NCBI RefSeq assembly: GCF_003330845.1
Contig: NZ_CP026121.1
Location: forward strand, 4,011,501 to 4,075,500
DNA: 64,000 bases
Source: Streptomyces sp. Go-475
GTDB lineage: Bacteria > Actinomycetota > Actinomycetes > Streptomycetales > Streptomycetaceae
Direction: 5' to 3'
Positions 53,091-61,992 of the stretch are shown here, in pieces. The notes beneath the pieces are model-generated. The model was not told the DNA's origin, did not search any database, and was given only the letters and a program-made list of their open reading frames with translations. The position numbers were made by a program, and so were the translations under genes. The first letter of the stretch is position 1. Every line of letters begins with the position of its first letter.

Positions 53091-53852
53091 GTGAGGGAGC
53101 AGCAGCCGAGGTACCACCGGATCGCGGATGACCTGCGAGGACAGATCGAGCGTGGGGAGCTGGAGCCTGGCCAGCAGCTTCCTACTGAGTTCGAGCTGGT
53201 GGAGCGCTACGAAGCAAGCAGGAACACGGTTCGCCTCGCCCTGCGGCGCCTAACAGAGGAAGGGCTCATCATCGCAGGTCAGGGGCGTGGTAGCTTCGTC
53301 CGTCGCAGTCTCAAACCGGCGGTGTGGGACTGGTCTGTCCTGGAGTCGCGCTCCCGCCACAAGACGGACGATCAAGGCGACCAGTGGGCGAGCATCGTGG
53401 CTGAAAGTGGCCGTCAACCACGGCAGGAAGTCCGCGTCTCCATTCGGCGCCCACCCGCTGAGGTCGCGGAACGCCTGGACCTGGACCCGGAGACTGAGCT
53501 GACCGTGGTTCGGGAGCGGGTTCGGATAGTCGACCAGGACCCGTACGCCCTTGCGGACTCCTACTTCCCCGAGGAACTGGTGCGAGGCACGCCCTTGATG
53601 CTGCCCGAGGACGTGTCAGCGCCCGGTGGCGTGCTGGCGAGCGTTGGGCTGATCCAGGCGCGTTATCGAGACGAAATCACCGTGCGCATGCCTACACGGG
53701 CTGAGATCGAGAAACTCAATCTTCCTGCCGCCACCCCGGTCGCCGTCCACATGCGTACGGGATACGACAAGGATGATCGCCCCCTGCGGGTCATGATCAC
53801 GATTCTTCCGGGAGACCGGCATGTCATCAGGTACGACGTTTCTGGGGAATGA
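53091..53852 (+). CDS. GntR-family repressor, KorSA-like
   Basis: The 253-residue protein has an N-terminal GntR winged helix (about 8-72, YHRIADDLRGQIERGELEPG and EASRNTVRLALRRL) and a C-terminal UTRA ligand domain (about 100-250). In pSAM2, KorSA of this family silences the replication and transfer activator. GTG 53091 has GGGAGG 4 bases upstream. The region has lower GC than its surroundings, which fits a mobile origin. Confidence 0.85.
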   Translation: MREQQPRYHRIADDLRGQIERGELEPGQQLPTEFELVERYEASRNTVRLALRRLTEEGLIIAGQGRGSFVRRSLKPAVWDWSVLESRSRHKTDDQGDQWASIVAESGRQPRQEVRVSIRRPPAEVAERLDLDPETELTVVRERVRIVDQDPYALADSYFPEELVRGTPLMLPEDVSAPGGVLASVGLIQARYRDEITVRMPTRAEIEKLNLPAATPVAVHMRTGYDKDDRPLRVMITILPGDRHVIRYDVSGE

Positions 53853-53853
53853 C

Positions 53854-54549
53854 GTGCGTGTGTGGGAGCCATCAGGCGCGAAGGCGCTGACCAGCATTGA
53901 CGCAACTCGGCCGGCCGACCGGCAACCGCGTCAGGTCTGGTACACCTCGTACGGCTCCAACATGCACTTGGACCGCCTGTCCTTCTACATCAGGGGTGGG
54001 AAGCCTCCCGGCGCTGCGAGACGGTACCCGGGATGCCGGGACCCACAAATGCCCTCCCGATCCATCTCGATCGAGCTGAACGGTGCGATGTACTTCGCCA
54101 CCGAGTCCCCCGTGTGGGGAGGTGGCAGGGCCTTCTACGACCCGTCAGCGGATGGACGCGTGTTGGCAAGAGCGCACCTGGTCTCGGCCACCCAGTTTTC
54201 TGATATCGCAGCTCAGGAGATGTACCGGGAGCCTGGTGAGTGCCTCGATCTCGCAGAAGTGATTGCTAGCGGCCGGTCGGTGCTGGGGGATGGCCGCTAC
54301 GAAACCCTCGTCTGCGCTGGGCAAGTTGAGGGCTTGCCCGTGCTCACGTTCACCGCTCCCTGGAGCATGAGCGACGTGTCATGGAACCCACCGTCCGCCG
54401 CATACGTGCGCTATCTGGCCGCAGGTCTCCTGTCTGCGGACACCTGGGACCTTGAGGCAGTCGCTTCATACGTGGCGGCCTGCCCCGGGGCGACCGGTCA
54501 TTGGTCAGTCCAGGATGTAATCGACCTGATCAGTGATGACAGCAGCTAG
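53854..54549 (+). CDS. Gamma-glutamylcyclotransferase-like AICE protein
   Basis: The 231-residue protein contains VWYTSYGSNMHLDRL near residue 30, the YGSN motif of the gamma-glutamylcyclotransferase fold. Similar proteins in Streptomyces elements are sometimes annotated as histone deacetylases, which the sequence does not support. The rest (ALVCAGQVEGLPVLTFTAPW-like stretch) has no other motif. It follows the GntR gene almost directly and is probably cotranscribed. GTG 53854; an ATG at 53821 inside the repressor gene is also in frame. Confidence 0.65.
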   Translation: MRVWEPSGAKALTSIDATRPADRQPRQVWYTSYGSNMHLDRLSFYIRGGKPPGAARRYPGCRDPQMPSRSISIELNGAMYFATESPVWGGGRAFYDPSADGRVLARAHLVSATQFSDIAAQEMYREPGECLDLAEVIASGRSVLGDGRYETLVCAGQVEGLPVLTFTAPWSMSDVSWNPPSAAYVRYLAAGLLSADTWDLEAVASYVAACPGATGHWSVQDVIDLISDDSS

Positions 54550-54708
54550 GCCCGAACTGAGGTATGCCGCCGGGCACTATTCCCGCGCGTGACCAGCAGG
54601 AAGCGCTCCGTGGGCGTACGCCAACCGGTACGCCAACAGCAGCGCACAAACACAGCTACCGGCCGTCACCCACTCCCCCGCGACCACGCCCCGCCCCACC
54701 AGGACACG

Positions 54709-54816
54709 GCCTGAAAAGCGGAAGGTCGCCGGTTCGACCCCGGCCCCAGCCACAACCGCCCTCACCAGGGCATGAGCCCCTCTCCGTCACCATCGGGGAG
54801 GGGCTCTTTCGTGCCG
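54709..54816. repeat. attR of the tRNA-Phe AICE
   Basis: This copy of the 108-bp attL repeat carries the tRNA-Phe 3' end without the rest of the tRNA. It ends the mobile element. One mismatch (A at 54772) separates it from attL. Confidence 0.92.
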
Positions 54817-54829
54817 TACGGGGCAGCGG

Positions 54830-55018
54830 CTAGTCGTTCCCGTTGCCCTGCCGCGAGCGGGAATTCCGGCTCGCGCTGCGGGTCAGTTCGCTGCCGAGCA
54901 GCGTCACCCTGGCCACACCGCGTGCCCAGCGCGGGGCGTCCCCCCGGGCCGCCCAGAAGACGCAGACGCAGCCGCCGATGACGAGCAGAACGACGACCGC
55001 CAGTATGGCCACGAGCAT
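54830..55018 (-). CDS. Small single-pass membrane protein
   Basis: The 62-residue protein has one membrane helix (MLVAILAVVVLLVIGGCVCVFW) and a basic tail. ATG 55018 follows a GGGGG box. It lies just outside attR, so it belongs to the chromosome. Function unknown. Confidence 0.6.
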   Translation of the reverse strand: MLVAILAVVVLLVIGGCVCVFWAARGDAPRWARGVARVTLLGSELTRSASRNSRSRQGNGND

Positions 55019-55141
55019 GCTCAACCCCCTGTTTCGTGTGATGGTCCGCGTCATCCTGTCAGGCGGACCTCACCTCCCGCAGGCCACAGGCCACAGGGCC
55101 CTGGTGGCACAGCCGAGTCCGCCGGAGCGGCAGGCGCGCGG

Positions 55142-56608
55142 CTAGGCCGACGCCACGCCCTCCCGGGGGCCGACCCACCGGGTCAGGGCGGTCAGCAGCG
55201 CGTCCTGGTCGTGGTCGTCCGCGGCCCAGGCGACATAGCCGTCCGGCCGTACCAGCAGCAGCGCCGGTCCCCGGGGACTCGCCGGGGCGACGGTGATCAG
55301 CCGCTCGCCCCAGCCCGTCACCTCGGGGCACCGGCCGACGAGGACGAAGCGGCAGGCGCGCAGTGCCTCGTACAGCCGCCGCGCGGTGCCGGCGCCCGGG
55401 GCGAGGCGCAGGTCGGGAGCGCGCCGGCCGGTGTACGGGTGCGCGCCGCGCGGCGCCGGATAGGCGATGGAGATCCCCGTCGCCTCGGCCGCGAGACGGT
55501 CGGCCAGGGGTGGCAGCGCGGCGGCGGCGCGCGAGGCCAGGTTCATGGCGGTGCGCAGCACAGGCGTGTGGATCAGTGCCAGCCGCATCATCCTGCCGCT
55601 GTCCCGGATCACCTTCCGGCCGATCGGGTGCCGCTCGGTCTGATACCCGTCGAGCAGTTCCTCCGGAGCCCGCCCCCGCACCACCGCGGCCAGCCGCCAG
55701 GCCAGGTTGGCGGCGTCCTGCAGCCCGGTGTTCATGCCCTGACCACCCGCCGGCGAGTGCACATGCGCGGCGTCGCCCGCGAGCAGCACCCGGTCGAGCC
55801 GGTAGCGCGGCGCCTGACGCTCGTCGGTCTGGAAGCGGGAGAGCCAGCGCGGGTCGTGCATGCCGAAGTCGGTCCCGAGGGCCTTGCGGGTGATGGTCCG
55901 CACGTCCTCCAGATCGAGCGGGGCCTCCACCGGCAGCTGCTTGGCACGGTCCCAGGCGACCACCCGGTGCCAGCCGTCGCCCAGCGGGGAGACGAAGGCG
56001 ATCCCGTCCCGGACCGCGTTCGCCAGCGGCATGCCCTGCGGCACGTTCAGGCGGACGTCGGCGAGCATCACCGAGCGCAGGGCCGCCCGGCCGGGGAACG
56101 GAAAGCCCAGCGCCCTGCGCACCACGCTGTTCATGCCGTCCGCACCGACCACATAGCGGGCGCGCCAGGTGTGGACGGTGCCGTCGAACCGGCGTACGGA
56201 CACGCTGACGCCGTCGGCGTCCTGGCGGAGTCCGGTGACCTCCGCGCCGAGCCGCACGTCGGCGCCGAGCGCCCCGGCCCGTTTCGCCAGCACCGCCTCG
56301 GTCTCGTGCTGCGGGGTCAGCAGCATGTACGGGAACCGGCTCGGCAGGCGCTTCAGGTCCAGCTGGGCGTCCCCGATCATCTGCAGTGTGCCGATCCGGA
56401 CCCCGCGGGTGACGAGTTCGTCGGCGACGCCCCGGGCGTCCAGCAGCTCGAGCGTGCGCGCGTGGACCGCGAAGGCACGGGTGAGCAGCGACTCCTGGGC
56501 GCGGCGCTCCAGCACGGTGACGGACACCCCCGCCGCGGCAAGGTCTCCCGCGAGCATCAGACCGGTGGGACCGGCCCCCACGATCAACACTTCGGTGGCT
56601 TCAGGCAT
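55142..56608 (-). CDS. FAD-dependent aromatic monooxygenase
   Basis: The 488-residue protein belongs to the PheA/TfdB-type class A flavoprotein hydroxylases. It has the FAD motif VLIVGAGPTGLMLAGDLAAAG at residues 6-26, a DG motif region (ARYVVGADGMNSVVRRALG) and the second FAD motif LLAGDAAHVHSPAGGQGMNTG near 280. The C-terminal part resembles the thioredoxin-like domain of phenol hydroxylases. It would add oxygen to an aromatic substrate using NAD(P)H; the substrate is unknown. It is divergent from hrpA with about 204 bp between. Confidence 0.85.
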   Translation of the reverse strand: MPEATEVLIVGAGPTGLMLAGDLAAAGVSVTVLERRAQESLLTRAFAVHARTLELLDARGVADELVTRGVRIGTLQMIGDAQLDLKRLPSRFPYMLLTPQHETEAVLAKRAGALGADVRLGAEVTGLRQDADGVSVSVRRFDGTVHTWRARYVVGADGMNSVVRRALGFPFPGRAALRSVMLADVRLNVPQGMPLANAVRDGIAFVSPLGDGWHRVVAWDRAKQLPVEAPLDLEDVRTITRKALGTDFGMHDPRWLSRFQTDERQAPRYRLDRVLLAGDAAHVHSPAGGQGMNTGLQDAANLAWRLAAVVRGRAPEELLDGYQTERHPIGRKVIRDSGRMMRLALIHTPVLRTAMNLASRAAAALPPLADRLAAEATGISIAYPAPRGAHPYTGRRAPDLRLAPGAGTARRLYEALRACRFVLVGRCPEVTGWGERLITVAPASPRGPALLLVRPDGYVAWAADDHDQDALLTALTRWVGPREGVASA

Positions 56609-56812
56609 GGGACGGGAGGCCCTCCAATCAGGTGCGGCTGCCGTACGGCCTCACCGCCCATGCAATCCCCGCCCGAACGAGAAACGGTCAAACCTCACTC
56701 CGCGGCGACGCGGCGACGCGGCGAGGGCGGCGAGGCCCGCGCCGCCTCCCGCCGCACCCCGGGACAAAAGCGTTAGCCACGAATTTCCCGAGGATGAGAT
56801 CCTGGATCCCGT

Positions 56813-59800
56813 ATGTCTACGCACTCCGCCCCCGCCCTCGGCGCCCTCGCCCCCCGCCTGACCGAGCTGTCCCTGCGCGACGCGCACCGGCTCGGGCGCA
56901 GGCTCGAAGGTGCGCGCAAGATCCGTAAGCCGGAGGCCAGGGCCGCCGTGCTCGCCGAGATCGAGGCGGAGATCGCCAAGGGCGAGGAGCGGATGGCCGG
57001 CCGCCGGGCCCGCGTGCCCGAGATCACGTACCCCGAGCAGTTGCCGGTCAGCCAGAAGAAGGACGACATCGCGGCCGCGATCCGCGACCACCAGGTCGTG
57101 ATCGTCGCCGGCGAGACCGGCTCCGGCAAGACCACGCAGATCCCCAAGATCTGCATGGAGCTCGGCCGGGGCGTGCGCGGCATGATCGGGCACACGCAGC
57201 CGAGAAGGATCGCCGCCAGGACCGTCGCCGAGCGCGTCGCCGAGGAACTGAACACCCCCCTCGGCGAGACCGTCGGCTGGAAGGTCCGCTTCACCGACCA
57301 GGTCGACCCCGAGGCCACCTTCGTCAAACTGATGACGGACGGCATCCTGCTCGCCGAGATCCAGACCGACCGCGAGCTGCGCGCCTACGACACGATCATC
57401 ATCGACGAGGCCCACGAGCGGTCCCTCAACATCGACTTCCTGCTGGGCTACCTCGCCCAGCTGCTGCCCAAGCGCCCCGACCTCAAGGTCGTCATCACCT
57501 CGGCGACCATCGACCCCGAGCGCTTCTCACGGCACTTCGGCGACGCCCCGATCATCGAGGTCAGCGGCCGTACGTACCCGGTCGAGGTCCGCTACCGCCC
57601 GCTCCTCGAAGAGGACGGCGACGACGCCGACCGCGACCAGATCACCGCGATCATCGACGCCGTCGAGGAACTGCAGAAGGAGGGCCAGGGGGACATCCTC
57701 GTCTTCCTCTCCGGCGAGCGGGAGATCCGCGACACCGCGGACGCCCTGACCAAGAAGAACTACCGCTTCACGGAGATCCTGCCGCTCTACGCCCGGCTCT
57801 CCCACGCCGAGCAGCACCGCGTCTTCCAGCCGCACACCGGCCGCAGGATCGTTCTCGCCACGAACGTCGCCGAGACGTCCCTGACCGTCCCGGGCATCAA
57901 GTACGTCATCGACCCCGGCTTCGCCCGCATCTCGCGCTACAGCCACCGCACCAAGGTCCAGCGCCTGCCGATCGAGCCGGTCTCGCAGGCCAGCGCCAAC
58001 CAGCGCAAGGGCCGCTGCGGCCGTACCTCGGACGGCATCTGCATCCGCCTCTACAGCGAGGACGACTTCAACGCCCGCCCGGAGTTCACGGACGCGGAGA
58101 TCCTCCGGACGAACCTCGCCTCCGTCATCCTGCAGATGACCGCGGCCGGCCTCGGCGACATCGAGAAGTTCCCCTTCATCGACCCGCCGGACCACCGCAA
58201 CATCCGCGACGGCGTGCAGCTCCTGCAGGAGCTGGGCGCCCTCGACCCGGCGCAGAAGGACCCCCGCAAGCGGCTCACCGACACCGGCCGCAAGCTCGCC
58301 CAGCTGCCCGTCGACCCGCGCCTGGCCCGCATGGTCCTGGAGGCCGACAAGAACGGCTGCGTCCGCGAGGTCATGGTCATAGCCGCCGCGCTGTCCATCC
58401 AGGACCCGCGCGAACGCCCCGCCGACAAGCAGACCCAGGCCGACCAGCAGCACGCCCGCTTCAAGGACGAGACCAGCGACTTCCTGGCCTACCTCAACCT
58501 CTGGCGGTACATCCGCGAGCAGCAGAAGGAACGCGGCTCGTCCTCGTTCCGCCGGATGTGCAAGCAGGAGTACCTCAACTTCCTTCGCATCCGCGAATGG
58601 CAGGACATCTACTCCCAGTTGCGCACGGTCGCCAAGCAGATGGGCATCCACCTCAACGAAGACGACGCCCCGGCCGACCGCATCCACGTCTCCCTCCTCG
58701 CGGGCCTGCTGTCCCACATCGGCATGAAGGACGTGAAAGACGGCGCGAAGAACGACTACCTGGGGGCCCGCAACGCCAAGTTCGCGATCTTCCCCGGCTC
58801 GGCGCTCTTCAAGAAGCCCCCGCGCTTCGTGATGTCCGCCGAACTCGTCGAGACCTCGCGCCTGTGGGCCCGCGTCAACGCGAAGATCGAGCCGGAGTGG
58901 GTCGAACCCCTCGCCCAGCACCTGATCAAGCGCACCTACAGCGAGCCGCACTGGGAGAAGGACCAGGCGGCCGTGATGGCGTACGAGAAGGTCACGCTGT
59001 ACGGCGTGCCGATCGTGGCGCAGCGGAAGGTCAACTACGGCCGGATCGACCCGGAGATCAGCCGGGAGCTGTTCATCCGGAACGCGCTCGTCGAGGGCGA
59101 CTGGCGCACGCACCACAAGTTCTTCGCGGACAACCGCAAACTCCTCACCGAGGTCGAGGAGCTGGAGCACCGCGCCCGCCGCCGGGACATCCTCGTCGAC
59201 GACGAGACGCTGTTCGACTTCTACGACCGGCGGATCCCCGAACACGTGGTCTCCGGCGCGCACTTCGACTCCTGGTGGAAGCGCAAGCGGCACGAGCAGC
59301 CCGAGTTCCTCGACTTCGAGCGCGAGATGCTCATCAACGAGAAGGCGGGCGAGGTCACCAAGGCCGACTACCCCGACTCGTGGCGGCAGGGGAACCTCAA
59401 GTTCCGTGTCACCTACCAGTTCGAGCCGGGCGCGGACGCCGACGGCGTGACCGTCCACATCCCGCTCCAGGTCCTCAACCAGGTCACGGACGAGGGCTTC
59501 GACTGGCAGATCCCGGGTCTCAGGGAGGAACTGGTCACGGAGCTGATCCGCTCCCTGCCCAAGCCGATCCGCCGCAACTACGTCCCCGCGCCCAACTACG
59601 CGAAGGCCTTCCTGGACAAGGCGGTCCCGCTCCAGGAGCCCCTCACCACCACCATGGCCCGCGAGCTGCGGCTCATGGTCGGAGTGCCCTTCGACGCCGA
59701 GGACTTCGACTGGGACAAGGTGCCCGACCACCTCAAGATCACCTTCCGGATCGTCGACGAGCGGCGCCGCAAGCTGGCCGAGGACAAGGACCTGGAGGCG

Positions 59801-60757
59801 CTGAAGCTCCGGCTGAAGCCGAAGGCGCGCAAGGCCCTCTCGCAGGCGGCAGCGGCGACGGCCGAACGCCAGGGCGGCGAGTCCCTGGAGCGCAAGGGCC
59901 TCACCGACTGGACGATCGGCACGCTCACCCGCGTCTTCGAGACGCGCAGGGCCGGCCAGCCGGTCAAGGCGTACCCGGCGCTGGTCGACGACGGCGACAC
60001 GGTCTCGGTCCGCCTCTTCGACACCGAGGCCGAGCAGGCCGAGGCGATGTGGAAGGGCACGCGTCGGCTGATCCTGCGCAACATCCCGGTGAATCCCGCC
60101 AAGTTCGCCTCCGAGAAGCTGACGAACGCCCAGAAGCTGGCCCTGTCCGCGAACCCGCACGGCTCCATCCAGGGCCTCTTCGACGACTGCGCGACGGCCG
60201 CCGCCGACAAGCTGATCGGGGACTTCGGCGGACCGGCCTGGGACGAGGAGTCGTACCGCAAGCTCTACGACAAGGTGCGCGCCGAGATCGTCGACACCAC
60301 CGTCCGCACGGTGGGCCAGGTGCAGCAGGTCCTGGCGGCCTGGCAGGCCTGTGAGCGCCGCCTGAAGGCCGTACGCAGCCCCGCCCTGCTGCCGAACCTC
60401 CAGGACGTACGGGGGCAGCTGGACGCCCTCGTGAAGCCGGGCTTCGTGACGGAGGCCGGGCTGCGTCGCCTGCCGGACCTCATGCGCTACCTGGTGGCCG
60501 CCGACCGGCGCCTGCAGCAGATGCCGACGAACGTCCAGCGGGACACGACCCGCATGGAGAAGGTCCACGAGATGCGGGACGAGTACGCCTGGCTCCTGGA
60601 ACAGCTGCCGCAGGGCCGTCCGGTGCCGCCGGCGGTCCTGGAGATCCGCTGGATGCTGGAGGAGCTCCGCGTCAGCTACTTCGCCCACGCGCTGGGCACG
60701 GCGTACCCCGTCTCCGACAAGCGGATCGTGAAGGCGATCGACGCGGCGGTGCCGTAA
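56813..60757 (+). CDS. hrpA: ATP-dependent RNA helicase HrpA
   Basis: The 1314-residue protein is a DEAH-box helicase. Motifs are VAGETGSGKTTQIPK near residue 100, IIIDEAHERSLNIDFL near 200, SATIDPERF near 233 and QRKGRCGRTSDG for motif VI near 400. The HA2 and OB-fold domains follow, and the long DUF3418 C-terminal region is full length as in E. coli HrpA. Such enzymes resolve stalled ribosomes or process mRNA. ATG 56813 is taken as start although its ribosome site is weak. Confidence 0.93.
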   Translation: MSTHSAPALGALAPRLTELSLRDAHRLGRRLEGARKIRKPEARAAVLAEIEAEIAKGEERMAGRRARVPEITYPEQLPVSQKKDDIAAAIRDHQVVIVAGETGSGKTTQIPKICMELGRGVRGMIGHTQPRRIAARTVAERVAEELNTPLGETVGWKVRFTDQVDPEATFVKLMTDGILLAEIQTDRELRAYDTIIIDEAHERSLNIDFLLGYLAQLLPKRPDLKVVITSATIDPERFSRHFGDAPIIEVSGRTYPVEVRYRPLLEEDGDDADRDQITAIIDAVEELQKEGQGDILVFLSGEREIRDTADALTKKNYRFTEILPLYARLSHAEQHRVFQPHTGRRIVLATNVAETSLTVPGIKYVIDPGFARISRYSHRTKVQRLPIEPVSQASANQRKGRCGRTSDGICIRLYSEDDFNARPEFTDAEILRTNLASVILQMTAAGLGDIEKFPFIDPPDHRNIRDGVQLLQELGALDPAQKDPRKRLTDTGRKLAQLPVDPRLARMVLEADKNGCVREVMVIAAALSIQDPRERPADKQTQADQQHARFKDETSDFLAYLNLWRYIREQQKERGSSSFRRMCKQEYLNFLRIREWQDIYSQLRTVAKQMGIHLNEDDAPADRIHVSLLAGLLSHIGMKDVKDGAKNDYLGARNAKFAIFPGSALFKKPPRFVMSAELVETSRLWARVNAKIEPEWVEPLAQHLIKRTYSEPHWEKDQAAVMAYEKVTLYGVPIVAQRKVNYGRIDPEISRELFIRNALVEGDWRTHHKFFADNRKLLTEVEELEHRARRRDILVDDETLFDFYDRRIPEHVVSGAHFDSWWKRKRHEQPEFLDFEREMLINEKAGEVTKADYPDSWRQGNLKFRVTYQFEPGADADGVTVHIPLQVLNQVTDEGFDWQIPGLREELVTELIRSLPKPIRRNYVPAPNYAKAFLDKAVPLQEPLTTTMARELRLMVGVPFDAEDFDWDKVPDHLKITFRIVDERRRKLAEDKDLEALKLRLKPKARKALSQAAAATAERQGGESLERKGLTDWTIGTLTRVFETRRAGQPVKAYPALVDDGDTVSVRLFDTEAEQAEAMWKGTRRLILRNIPVNPAKFASEKLTNAQKLALSANPHGSIQGLFDDCATAAADKLIGDFGGPAWDEESYRKLYDKVRAEIVDTTVRTVGQVQQVLAAWQACERRLKAVRSPALLPNLQDVRGQLDALVKPGFVTEAGLRRLPDLMRYLVAADRRLQQMPTNVQRDTTRMEKVHEMRDEYAWLLEQLPQGRPVPPAVLEIRWMLEELRVSYFAHALGTAYPVSDKRIVKAIDAAVP

Positions 60758-60850
60758 CGGCGTGCGCACGCAGGGTGAGTTCGACCAGGGGCCCACCCTC
60801 CTGTACAGTCTCTTCTCGCAGCGCAGCACAAGAAAAGCGCCGCGAAACCT

Positions 60851-60925
60851 GGTCCTGTGGAGCAGTTTGGAGTGCTCGCCACCCTGTCAAGGTGGAGGCC
60901 GCGGGTTCAAATCCCGTCAGGACCG
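60851..60925 (+). tRNA. tRNA-Asp (GTC), second copy
   Basis: It is identical in sequence to the tRNA-Asp at 42833-42907, with anticodon GTC. It stands alone between hrpA and a DUF6274 gene and has its own terminator. Confidence 0.95.
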
Positions 60926-60933
60926 CATCGCAA

Positions 60934-60965
60934 GAGCCCGGATCTTCGGATCCGGGCTCTTTTTC
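60934..60965 (+). terminator. tRNA-Asp terminator
   Basis: AGAGCCCGGATC and GATCCGGGCTCT pair around TTCG, followed by a run of T. It is a textbook intrinsic terminator 8 bp after the tRNA. Confidence 0.9.
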
Positions 60966-61083
60966 ACGCGCTCTGACCTTCGAAGAAGCCCTCTGGGCCC
61001 CCTCACGCCGTCTTGACGCCCCCTCATTCCCTAGGTACCCCAGAACCAGGGCCGTTCCCCGTACGGCCCCCTGGAGGTGGCGT

Positions 61084-61287
61084 ATGGCGGCATCGGCTAG
61101 GCACGAGACGCGGGCCCTGCTCCGCGCGCACCTGGCGGCCGCGTCGTCGTACCGGCATCTCACGCGACACTGCCCGATCTGCCACCACCTGCTGCGGCTC
61201 GCGATGGAGTCACCGCCGCGTGCCGCCCGGGCCTCGGCCCCGGCCACCGAGGAGACCGTCCAGGGCGAGAGCCCCGCGCCCGCGTGA
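61084..61287 (+). CDS. DUF6274-like small protein
   Basis: The 67-residue protein has a basic N terminus and HCPICHHLLRL, a possible zinc pair. ATG 61084 has GGAGGTGG upstream. It lies between hrpA/tRNA-Asp and bldC, where a DUF6274 protein is usual in Streptomyces. Function unknown. Confidence 0.65.
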   Translation: MAASARHETRALLRAHLAAASSYRHLTRHCPICHHLLRLAMESPPRAARASAPATEETVQGESPAPA

Positions 61288-61747
61288 GCGCCGGCGGCCT
61301 CAACACCCGCGCGGACAGGGGGTGCTGGAGCCACGGGCTCCTCTACCGTACGAACGCCAGGGCTAACAAGCCGCTTGGTATGTGATGGGTGTCACCGCAT
61401 GAGTTCAGGAAAGTGCGGTACTTACCCGCCTCCTACAACAGGTCAATTTAATATGTGCAATTGCACCCCACTCCGGGCGCCGCGCACAGGGGATCCGACA
61501 CCCCTCCCCAGACTCCGACAAGGCCGCTCACAGCAAGGCAGGCACACCCACAGTCGGCACACAAAAAAGATCGCGCTGGACCCGGCGGAGTCCAGCGCGA
61601 CCGACGACGCACCCTGTTACGTGCCTACAAAGCTCTGACCGGCTTGGGCGTGGGGCCTGTTGGGGCAGGACCCGCGTCGCTTGGAGCTGTGGTTCCGGAC
61701 GTCACGGCCAGTGGGGGACCGGCCGGTTTGCCCGGTTATTCAGTTGT
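61288..61747. other. 460-bp gap with AT-rich patch and bldC terminator
   Basis: The gap holds the strong bldC terminator at 61563-61601 and an unusually AT-rich patch at 61440-61467 (CAATTTAATATG, TGCAATTGCA). No gene is supported. The AT-rich patch may be a promoter or a protein-binding site. Confidence 0.5.
61563..61601 (-). terminator. Intrinsic terminator of bldC
   Basis: On the minus strand TCGCGCTGGACTCCG pairs with its complement and is followed by CTTTTTTG. The long T-run is rare in this genome and makes this a very good terminator. Confidence 0.9.
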
Positions 61748-61954
61748 TCAGGCCTCGCTGCGCTGCTGCGGAATGCCCGCGAGCAGAGCGCGGACCTCGG
61801 CCTCGCGGTAGCGGCGATGCCCGCCGAGCGTGCGGATCGACGTGAGCTTGCCGGCCTTCGCCCACCGCGTGACCGTCTTGGGGTCGACGCGGAACATGGT
61901 GGCGACCTCAGCCGGGGTCAGCAGCGGCTCGGCATCAGGGGTGCGAGCGGTCAT
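61748..61954 (-). CDS. bldC: Developmental regulator BldC
   Basis: The 68-residue protein is a MerR-like winged-helix regulator. The DNA-binding part is LLTPAEVATMFRVDPKTVTRW (about 11-31), followed by the wing KLTSIRTLGGHRRYREAEV. It matches Streptomyces BldC, which holds back sporulation genes during vegetative growth and binds direct repeats by head-to-tail stacking. ATG 61954 has GAGG upstream. Just before it is a perfect 8-bp inverted repeat, and a very strong terminator follows the gene. Confidence 0.95.
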   Translation of the reverse strand: MTARTPDAEPLLTPAEVATMFRVDPKTVTRWAKAGKLTSIRTLGGHRRYREAEVRALLAGIPQQRSEA

Positions 61955-61970
61955 GAGCGGCCTCCTCGGG

Positions 61971-61992
61971 AGAACCGAACCTTCTCGGTTCT
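61971..61992. promoter_or_regulatory. Inverted repeat in the bldC leader
   Basis: AGAACCGA and TCGGTTCT flank a 6-base loop and end 17 bp before the bldC start, next to the ribosome site. It may be an operator or a leader hairpin that affects translation. Confidence 0.55.

Larger units (their letters stand above)
42962..54816. mobile_element. Actinomycete integrative and conjugative element (AICE)
   Basis: The 11.9-kb element is bounded by 108-bp direct repeats in tRNA-Phe. It carries, from left to right, integrase, xis, DUF3631 protein, small ORF, prim-pol, small ORF, SpdD-like protein, TraB (FtsK type), two small proteins, SpdB, PycTM-like protein and DUF6284 protein, all on the minus strand. 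On the right are a GntR repressor and a GGCT-like protein on the plus strand. This is the standard AICE layout of integration, replication, transfer and control modules. The integrase carries a frameshift, so the element may be locked. Confidence 0.92.

Noticed and set aside
57527..60829. 1100-codon open frame opposite hrpA
   Set aside because: Shadow of hrpA; composition is Val/Leu/Glu/Arg noise and no start signal is present.
42833..60925. Second element bounded by the two identical tRNA-Asp genes
   Set aside because: The tRNAs are complete and flank many core genes such as hrpA; the true element ends are the tRNA-Phe repeats.
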